Shown here piece after piece: positions 55,572-61,254 of a stretch of 64,000 bases of DNA (positions are counted from its first letter, which is position 1; each line of letters starts with the position of its first letter). Position numbers and translations under genes: made by a program. The stretch comes from Rhodoferax sp. (GTDB lineage Bacteria > Pseudomonadota > Gammaproteobacteria > Burkholderiales > Burkholderiaceae_C): the NCBI RefSeq assembly GCF_030653815.1, contig NZ_JAURYQ010000037.1, positions 186,001 to 250,000 of the forward strand. Reading direction: 5' to 3'. The notes under the pieces are model-generated. The model worked only from the letters and a program-made list of their open reading frames with translations, had not been told where the DNA came from and searched no databases.

Positions 55572-56591
55572 ATGATGACGCCCTTGTTGCCTGATCGCCG
55601 TCGCTGTTTGGCTGGGCTCGGCCTGCTGGCGACCGGCCTGTTTGTGCGCCCGGCATTGGCCAGCCCGCATGTCCAACGCGCCTCGCGCGTGCTGCTGGGC
55701 ACGCGCGTCGACATCGTGGCCCAAGGCAGGCAAGCCAGCCAGGCGATGGCGCTGGCTTTTGCCGAAATGGCACGGCTGGAACGTCTGATGAGCCGTTACC
55801 GCCCGGACAGTGAGGTTTCGGCCTTGAACCGAAGCGCGGGCCAGGCGGCGGTTGAGGTCTCGCCCGAGACCCTGGCGGTGCTCCAGCGCGGCCTGCAACT
55901 GGCCCGACTCAGTGACGGCGCTTTCGACATCACCATCGGTGGCTACCAGGGCTGGTCTTTCGACCCCGCCAACCCCCGGCTGCCCAGCGCCGCACAACTG
56001 TTGCGCGAACGGACCCTGGTCAATCACCGGCACCTGGTGCTGGACTCGGCCAATCGGCGGGCGCGTTTGTTGCACGCCGGTGCCAGGGTTGACTTGGGTG
56101 GCGTCGCCAAGTTGCCGATTCTTCAGGCCGGCATGCAGGTGTTGCAGGCGCATGGTCTGGACGGTGCCATGCTCAACGGCGGTGGCGACGTGCTGGTCAC
56201 GGGCCAGTTGCTGGGGCGCGACTGGCGCATTGGTCTGCGCGACCCGCGTGCGCCAGAGCGCGTGCTGGGCACGCTGGAACTCAGTGACGGTGTGGTGGCT
56301 TCATCAGGGGACTACGAGCGCGTCTTCACGGTCCAGGGCAAGCGCTACCACCATGTGCTCGACCCGCGCACCGGGCTGCCCACCCAGGGCGTGCGCGGCG
56401 TGGCGTTGTTGGCTCGCAGCAGCCAGGCAGTCAATGGCTGGGGCGCCACGGCCATGCTGCTGGGCGCTGCGAACGGTCAAGGCTTGCTTGCTGGCCTGCC
56501 AGGTGTCGAGTCTTTGATGGTTGACGCGCAGGCTCAAACCTGGATGTCGTCGGGCATGCGCGATCAGCTCAAGCCGTCGGCAAGCGCCTGA
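55572..56591 (+). CDS. apbE: FAD:protein FMN transferase ApbE
   Basis: A 339-residue ApbE with a Tat-like start (DRRRCLAG). Family motifs are RLERLMSRYRPDSEVSALNRS, GYQGWSFDP, the metal/FAD region DLGGVAK, NGGGDVLVTG and SGDYERVF. It attaches FMN through a phosphoester bond to Thr in the SGAT motif of target proteins, and NosR (Thr177) is the obvious target here. It follows the cytochrome gene by 9 bp. Confidence 0.95.
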   Translation: MMTPLLPDRRRCLAGLGLLATGLFVRPALASPHVQRASRVLLGTRVDIVAQGRQASQAMALAFAEMARLERLMSRYRPDSEVSALNRSAGQAAVEVSPETLAVLQRGLQLARLSDGAFDITIGGYQGWSFDPANPRLPSAAQLLRERTLVNHRHLVLDSANRRARLLHAGARVDLGGVAKLPILQAGMQVLQAHGLDGAMLNGGGDVLVTGQLLGRDWRIGLRDPRAPERVLGTLELSDGVVASSGDYERVFTVQGKRYHHVLDPRTGLPTQGVRGVALLARSSQAVNGWGATAMLLGAANGQGLLAGLPGVESLMVDAQAQTWMSSGMRDQLKPSASA

Positions 56592-56593
56592 GC

Positions 56594-57082
56594 TCAGACG
56601 GTACGGGCCTTTGTCGCGTTCTTTTTCAAAGGGATCAGGTGTGGCAGCTGACCCGCGAATTCAAGGGCTGCCGAGGTGGGCTCCAGCAGATCGGCCAAGG
56701 TATAGGCATTGAGCGACTCGATAAAGTCGCGTGATGCTTTTTTGATGATGCCCTTGAGCCGGCAAAATCCGTCCAGCCGGCAACTGTTGAGGTGTTTGTC
56801 AAAACACTCGACCATGTCCATGTCGGTTTCGGTTTGACGCACGATCTCGCCCAGGCTCAAGCTGGCGGGCGCCCGAAGCAAACGCAAGCCGCCGCCGCGA
56901 CCACGTGTGGTTTCCAGCCAGCCAAGGCTGGCCAGGTCCATCACGATCTTCATCAAATGGCTGCGGGAAATACCATGCGCTTCGGCAATTTCACTGACCG
57001 TAGGCAGCTTGGCGCGCTCCGCGCAGGCCGCGCAGTACATCAATACGCGCAAGGTGTAATCGGTCCGTTGGGTGAGTCGCAT
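56594..57082 (-). CDS. nsrR: NsrR-type Rrf2 regulator, nitric-oxide sensor
   Basis: A 162-residue Rrf2-family protein starting MRLTQRTDYTLRV at 57082; a longer frame upstream is unrelated to the family. The winged helix-turn-helix covers residues 1-65, and three cysteines, C93, C101 and C107, can hold a [2Fe-2S] or [4Fe-4S] cluster, as in NsrR. FIESLNAYTLADLLE is a family match. It converges with apbE with 2 bp between stop codons. It probably represses nitric-oxide-responsive genes, and the site at 55071-55105 is a candidate target. Confidence 0.88.
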   Translation of the reverse strand: MRLTQRTDYTLRVLMYCAACAERAKLPTVSEIAEAHGISRSHLMKIVMDLASLGWLETTRGRGGGLRLLRAPASLSLGEIVRQTETDMDMVECFDKHLNSCRLDGFCRLKGIIKKASRDFIESLNAYTLADLLEPTSAALEFAGQLPHLIPLKKNATKARTV

Positions 57083-57102
57083 GGGTTCAATCAGGAGGGT
57101 GG

Positions 57103-57573
57103 TTATGCGGCCGGTTGCGCGGCCTGCCGGGCGTGCAACTTGGCCGCGATGTACTCGCCATGGGTCACGTGCAGCAGGCCGGCAATCTTGCTGATCAGGT
57201 GGTTTTCGTTGGCGTCCAGATGGCCGTCGGCAAAGGCCACCTGCCACATGTGTTCCACCACCTGGATCTTTTCGGCCTGTGTGAACTGGTCGTTCATGGC
57301 ACTGGTAAAGCGAAAGTAATCGTTGGCGCCTTTGGCCGTGTCTTCGGCCCGCGCCAGCAAGTGGGCCAGCTCGGCGTCGCTCAGGGCGAAGTGGGTGCGC
57401 AGCGCCGACAGGGTAGAGCTGCGCTCCGTGGCCGAGACCGCCGAGTCGGAACGCATCACCTCGACCAGCAGCACGGCGGTGGCCAACTGCAGGCTGCGTG
57501 CGTCGTCGACACTCGCCTGGCCGTTGTCGGGCATGAAAAATTGATTCAGCAGGTTTTTGAAGGGACTCAGCAT
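57103..57573 (-). CDS. TerB-family protein
   Basis: A 156-residue all-helical protein starting at the ATG at 57571-57573; the 86 residues upstream of it in frame belong to the overlapping frame of the next gene. It has the TerB/DjlA-like pattern ATAVLLVEVMRSD and VVEHMWQVAFADGHLDANENHLISKIA, with acidic residues that can bind metal. TerB-like proteins occur near the membrane in stress responses; the role here is unknown. nsrR follows 20 bp away. Confidence 0.8.
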   Translation of the reverse strand: MLSPFKNLLNQFFMPDNGQASVDDARSLQLATAVLLVEVMRSDSAVSATERSSTLSALRTHFALSDAELAHLLARAEDTAKGANDYFRFTSAMNDQFTQAEKIQVVEHMWQVAFADGHLDANENHLISKIAGLLHVTHGEYIAAKLHARQAAQPAA

Positions 57574-57608
57574 GGGCGGAAGCAGTGAACAAGAAATGGC
57601 TTGATGGC

Positions 57609-58508
57609 CTACAGTCCGCGCTGCCAGCTTGGGCGCAGTTTGGCAGACTCGGGGCGATGGAGCGCATTGTCCACTTCCTGCAACAAACGCTCTTTTTCTG
57701 CGCCCAAAACCCCCTTGAGCACCAGCCAGTTGGAGGCGTGGTCGCTGCGGAACACCGTGCGCCTGAGTTCCAGTGCTTGTAGAAACTGTGCCATCTCGGC
57801 AAATAGGTCCTGTTGGTTCAGCGGTTCCCATTGCGGAAACCCCTGGCGAAAGCGCGCTTCGACCTGCGGAAAGCTCACCACCAGCGTAGCCAGAAACTCC
57901 GGCTGGGTCAGGTTGACCAGGCGCGCCGAGTTGGCGGCGTGCTGCTGCGACAACTGGCGCCCGCCCAGGCCGTTGAGCAACATCACCGAGCGCGTGATGC
58001 CCGCCGCGCCCAGCTTGTCCAAAGCATTCCGGGTGGACTCAAAGGTTTCACCCTTGTTGACGTGTTGCAGCACGTCGTCGTCGCCGGACTCGGCGCCCAC
58101 ATACACCAGTGACAGGCCCGCTGCGCGCAGGTCCTGGAGTTCCTGCACGGTTTTGTGGCGCAGGTTGCGCGGCAGGCAGTAGCTGGAAATGCGCCGCACC
58201 TTGGGCAGATGGTCTTTGATGGCGGTCAGCAGCGTCATCAGGCGCCGGGTCGACAGCACCATGGCATCACCATCGCCAATAAAGACCCGCTGCACCTGGG
58301 CTGCGAACTGTTCGCCGCAATTGCGGATGGCGTCCAGCGTTTCCTGCTCGTCGCGCACGCCAAACTTCTTTTGCGGCGCGGTGTACATCTCGCAATAGGT
58401 GCACCTGTTCCACGAACAGCCATTGGTGACCGGCAGGATCAGCGACTCGGCTTCGCTCGGCGGCCTGAACACCGGTTCGACATAACGGATGGGGAAAATT
58501 TCACTCAC
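57609..58508 (-). CDS. Radical SAM protein with CxxxxCxxC motif
   Basis: A 299-residue protein; the GTG at 58506-58508 overlaps the preceding stop (GTGA) and is preferred. The cluster cysteines are C31, C36 and C39 in GCSWNRCTYC, a C-x4-C-x2-C variant found in a family of B12-less radical SAM proteins (GCSHNKCTFC-like). GVESG-type motif appears as VYVGAESGDDD. The reaction is unknown. It lies between the 79-residue gene and terB. Confidence 0.8.
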   Translation of the reverse strand: MSEIFPIRYVEPVFRPPSEAESLILPVTNGCSWNRCTYCEMYTAPQKKFGVRDEQETLDAIRNCGEQFAAQVQRVFIGDGDAMVLSTRRLMTLLTAIKDHLPKVRRISSYCLPRNLRHKTVQELQDLRAAGLSLVYVGAESGDDDVLQHVNKGETFESTRNALDKLGAAGITRSVMLLNGLGGRQLSQQHAANSARLVNLTQPEFLATLVVSFPQVEARFRQGFPQWEPLNQQDLFAEMAQFLQALELRRTVFRSDHASNWLVLKGVLGAEKERLLQEVDNALHRPESAKLRPSWQRGL

Positions 58509-58744
58509 GCCACACACCCGCCCAGCCTGGCATTGAGTTCCCGCACATCGGGCTCTGACAGCGCCGTGTTGTGCCGGTCGGTGAACGGCCCGCCGCCGGG
58601 CTCGACACCCCCGCTTGCGTCATAGCCCACCGCCTTGAACTTCCAGAGCGCGCCAATGCGCTTGAGATTGCCCACGTGCGCGCCGTCCGCCAGGTGCACG
58701 CTGTACACGTTGGGGTTGACAAAGCTGAGGGTGAGTGCCGTCAT
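58505..58744 (-). CDS. Small hypothetical protein
   Basis: A 79-residue protein starting at the ATG at 58742-58744, which overlaps the DUF427 stop by 4 bp. The sequence (LSFVNPNVYSVHLADGAHV, then IGALWKFKAVGYDASG) has no family I recognise, but the tight overlaps on both sides (ATGA and GTGA) show it is translated with DUF427 and the radical SAM gene. Confidence 0.65.
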   Translation of the reverse strand: MTALTLSFVNPNVYSVHLADGAHVGNLKRIGALWKFKAVGYDASGGVEPGGGPFTDRHNTALSEPDVRELNARLGGCVA

Positions 58745-59019
58745 GCCACCTTGATGGCATTGCCGAACGCGACACGGCCGCGCACCATATCCGCCTCGGG
58801 CTTGGGGTCGGGGTAGTACCACACGGCGTCGGTCAACATCTCGCCGTTGATCAGCAGTGAGTAGTAGCTGGCCTGGCCCTTCCAGGCACAACTGGTTTTG
58901 TGGTTGCTGAAAGTGATGTACTCTTTCTTAAGCGCACTTGCGGGAAAGTAGTAGTTGCCTTCCACCAGCACGGTGTCGTCACTCTCGGCAATGACGATGT
59001 TGTTCCAGCTTGCTTTCAT
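58741..59019 (-). CDS. DUF427-domain protein
   Basis: A 92-residue single-domain DUF427 protein. The family core NNIVIAESDDTVLVEGNYYF and CAWKGQASYYSL is present. The function is unknown; the fold is a small beta barrel. It is the first gene of the DUF427-79 aa-radical SAM unit, and its start is followed on the other strand by a 132-bp gap. Confidence 0.88.
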   Translation of the reverse strand: MKASWNNIVIAESDDTVLVEGNYYFPASALKKEYITFSNHKTSCAWKGQASYYSLLINGEMLTDAVWYYPDPKPEADMVRGRVAFGNAIKVA

Positions 59020-59151
59020 GGTTTCAGGGTTCTCCGGTGACCAAGTACCGCTGATGTTACAGCGTCGGGTAGTCGGTGAGGCCGGTCAGCCTAGGCTAAC
59101 CAGATAATCGCACTGTCACTTTCAAACCGCATCCAACCCGGCCAACATCCC

Positions 59152-59307
59152 ATGAGTCATTCACATTTTTACCCCATCGGCACCGCTGGCCTGGCCTGGG
59201 GGTCGGCCGAGCTGGCCCAATGGCGCGTGCGTCAGGTGCGACAGCGCAGTTATGCCGACGATGTGCTCAGCCCCATTGCGCGCCTGGATTTTGTCTGCCC
59301 GCCATGA
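59152..59307 (+). pseudogene. 51-codon open frame, possible remnant of an M14-type carboxypeptidase
   Basis: The frame encodes 51 residues: [20 protein letters not shown], then a run ending in [19 protein letters not shown]. It resembles the N-terminal start of some M14 zinc carboxypeptidases of Burkholderiales, from memory of that family. If so, the catalytic body is missing and the frame now ends in an ATGA overlap with rluE. It may be a real small gene or a remnant; the resemblance is weak evidence. Confidence 0.3.
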
Positions 59308-59849
59308 GTCTTTCGCCCACCCGCTTGATTTGCTTCAACAAGCCTTATGGTGTGCTGAGCCAGTTCACCCCCGAGGGGCGCTGGCGCGGGCTCAAGGACT
59401 TCATCGACATCCCCGGCGTGTACGTGGCCGGGCGGCTGGACGCCGACAGTGAAGGCCTGCTGCTGCTCACGAATGACGGCAAGCTGCAAGCCCGCATCAG
59501 CGACCCGCGCCACAAGATGGAAAAAACCTACTGGGTGCAGGTTGAAGGGGTGCCGGATGAAGCCGCACTGGCGTCCTTGCGCCAGGGGGTTCAATTGAAC
59601 GATGGCCTCACCCGGCCAGCTCGCGCACGCGCCATGCCGCAGCCCGAGCCGCTTTGGGCGCGCGAGCCACCGGTGCGCGTGCGCCAGTCCATCCCCACCA
59701 GTTGGATTGAATTGGTGATCTCGGAGGGGCGCAACCGCCAGGTTCGCCGCATGACCGCCGCAGTGGGTTACCCGACGCTGCGGCTGATTCGGGCTGCGAT
59801 TGGGCCGTACTCCCTAGAGGGCCTGGCGCCTGGCACGTGGCGGGGCTGA
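59304..59849 (+). CDS. rluE: 23S rRNA pseudouridine synthase of the RluE/RsuA group
   Basis: A 181-residue enzyme starting at ATG 59304, overlapping the 51-codon frame. It lacks an S4 domain, as RluE does. [12 protein letters not shown] near the start, the catalytic [16 protein letters not shown] (Asp) and [12 protein letters not shown] are present. It makes pseudouridine 2457 in 23S rRNA in E. coli. RluE is the best match because of the short N-terminus. Confidence 0.9.
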   Translation: MSLSPTRLICFNKPYGVLSQFTPEGRWRGLKDFIDIPGVYVAGRLDADSEGLLLLTNDGKLQARISDPRHKMEKTYWVQVEGVPDEAALASLRQGVQLNDGLTRPARARAMPQPEPLWAREPPVRVRQSIPTSWIELVISEGRNRQVRRMTAAVGYPTLRLIRAAIGPYSLEGLAPGTWRG

Positions 59850-59892
59850 GGCCGATTGACCTTCAATGCGATTGGGGTGAGAGTGAGCGGGG

Positions 59893-60144
59893 TCAAGCTG
59901 CTTGATGCGTGTTGCGGCGCGTCTGGTCAGGTTGGCCGGCCAACAGTCCGGCGACTGAAATGTCTTCGTCCAACGCTTCCCAATGTAAACCGCCCCTGCT
60001 GAGTTCAACTTGGGCACGCTGCTCAGGGGCTGCTTCCAGCAGACGCGGAAACCAGGCCAGCGGCGCGGCAATGGTGCGGCCATCGGACAGACTGACCCAC
60101 AAAGTGTCGTCATCGAATCGAACCGCTTTAGGCGAAATGTTCAT
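59893..60144 (-). CDS. DUF2442-domain protein
   Basis: An 83-residue protein starting MNISPKAVRFDDDTLWVSLSDG at 60144, overlapping the DUF4160 stop by 17 bp. DUF2442 is a short beta-rich domain with the pattern DGRTIAAPLAWFPRL. It is often found just after DUF4160; the pair has been suggested to be a toxin-antitoxin system, which is not shown here. Confidence 0.85.
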   Translation of the reverse strand: MNISPKAVRFDDDTLWVSLSDGRTIAAPLAWFPRLLEAAPEQRAQVELSRGGLHWEALDEDISVAGLLAGQPDQTRRNTHQAA

Positions 60145-60370
60145 GCCAAGCCCTTTCAATGAGTTCTTTGTTATCAATCACTGCATCGCGCAGTTCCCGC
60201 AAGGTGCGGGCATCAAAACCATCACTGTCTGCCAAATAAACCGTGGGTGTCAACCAGAATTTTGCCTCGCCATCGGCACTGCGTACGTGAACGTGCATGG
60301 CCTCGCGTGGATTTCCTTCGTTGGAGTAGAAGAAAAACCGGAACGATTTGTAGCGGAAGACGACTGGCAT
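60128..60370 (-). CDS. DUF4160-domain protein
   Basis: An 80-residue protein. The family core MPVVFRYKSFRFFFYSNEGNP, HVHVRSADGEAKFW and the C-terminal WHEHF are present. It is the first gene of the pair and overlaps DUF2442. The base composition is more AT-rich than the surrounding housekeeping genes, as is the 130-bp gap before it. Confidence 0.88.
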   Translation of the reverse strand: MPVVFRYKSFRFFFYSNEGNPREAMHVHVRSADGEAKFWLTPTVYLADSDGFDARTLRELRDAVIDNKELIERAWHEHFA

Positions 60371-60500
60371 ATCGTGAAGTTTAAGGCAGCTTGCGAGATA
60401 TGGATCAAATCCGCTCTAGCCAGATAGAAACTTACCAAAGTAGGTTCATAAAAGATAGCAAAAATTTCGGTACGATTCTCAAAACACAAGGGGAACTCTA

Positions 60501-61253
60501 ATGGCCACCAACGACAACCAAAAACTCGCCGTCTTGATTGATGCCGACAACGCGCAGGCATCCGTCATTCAAGAACTATTGGCTGAGGTGTCGCGCTACG
60601 GCACCGCCACCATCAAGCGCGCCTATGGCGACTGGACCACCACCAACCTCAGGAGCTGGAAAGACGTGCTGCACACCATGGCCATCCAGCCCATACAGCA
60701 GTTTGCTTACACCAGCGGCAAAAACGCCACCGACTCGGCCCTGATCATCGACGCCATGGACGTGCTGCACGCAGGTAGCGTGGACGGCTTTTGCTTGGTG
60801 TCGAGCGACAGCGATTTCACCCGCCTGGCCACCCGCATTCGTGAGGCGGGGCTGGTGGTCTACGGCTTTGGTGAACGCAAAACGCCGGAGCCTTTTGTGG
60901 CGGCGTGTGACAAGTTCATTTACACGGAAATCTTGCGCACCGAGCCCGAAGAAATCAAGCCTGGTCAGGTGCCGGTGGCCGAGCTGCCCAAGCTGAAACC
61001 GATGATATTGAACGCGTTGAATGCCATCGCTCGCGAAGACGGCTGGACCACGCTATCTGCCCTGGGCAGCCAGATCAACCGCAGCCACCCCTCATTCGAT
61101 CCGCGCAACTACGGCGTGGCCAAATTGGGCGAACTGATCCGCCAGCAGGCGGCGTATCTGGAAGTGAAAGAAGTGAAGTTGGGCGAGGGCGATGCGGTAC
61201 AGACGCATTTGCATGTGCGGCGGAAGGCGGCTGGGTCGGCCAAAGCGGGGTAG
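60501..61253 (+). CDS. NYN-domain protein with C-terminal OST-HTH/LOTUS domain
   Basis: A 250-residue protein. The NYN PIN-like nuclease domain (about 1-150) has the acidic residues in VLIDADNAQ, TDSALIIDAMD and SSDSDF. A linker leads to an OST-HTH/LOTUS domain (about 165-240), which binds RNA. Together this is the LabA/MARF1-like arrangement, probably an RNA-acting nuclease. AGGGGAAC precedes the ATG. It converges with the R-M gene with one base between stop codons. Confidence 0.85.
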   Translation: MATNDNQKLAVLIDADNAQASVIQELLAEVSRYGTATIKRAYGDWTTTNLRSWKDVLHTMAIQPIQQFAYTSGKNATDSALIIDAMDVLHAGSVDGFCLVSSDSDFTRLATRIREAGLVVYGFGERKTPEPFVAACDKFIYTEILRTEPEEIKPGQVPVAELPKLKPMILNALNAIAREDGWTTLSALGSQINRSHPSFDPRNYGVAKLGELIRQQAAYLEVKEVKLGEGDAVQTHLHVRRKAAGSAKAG

Positions 61254-61254
61254 G

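Noticed and set aside
56594-57831. Long minus-strand frames running through nsrR, terB and the radical SAM gene
   Set aside because: The family starts at 57082 (nsrR) and 57573 (terB) fit known proteins; the upstream extensions are frames read across neighbouring genes.
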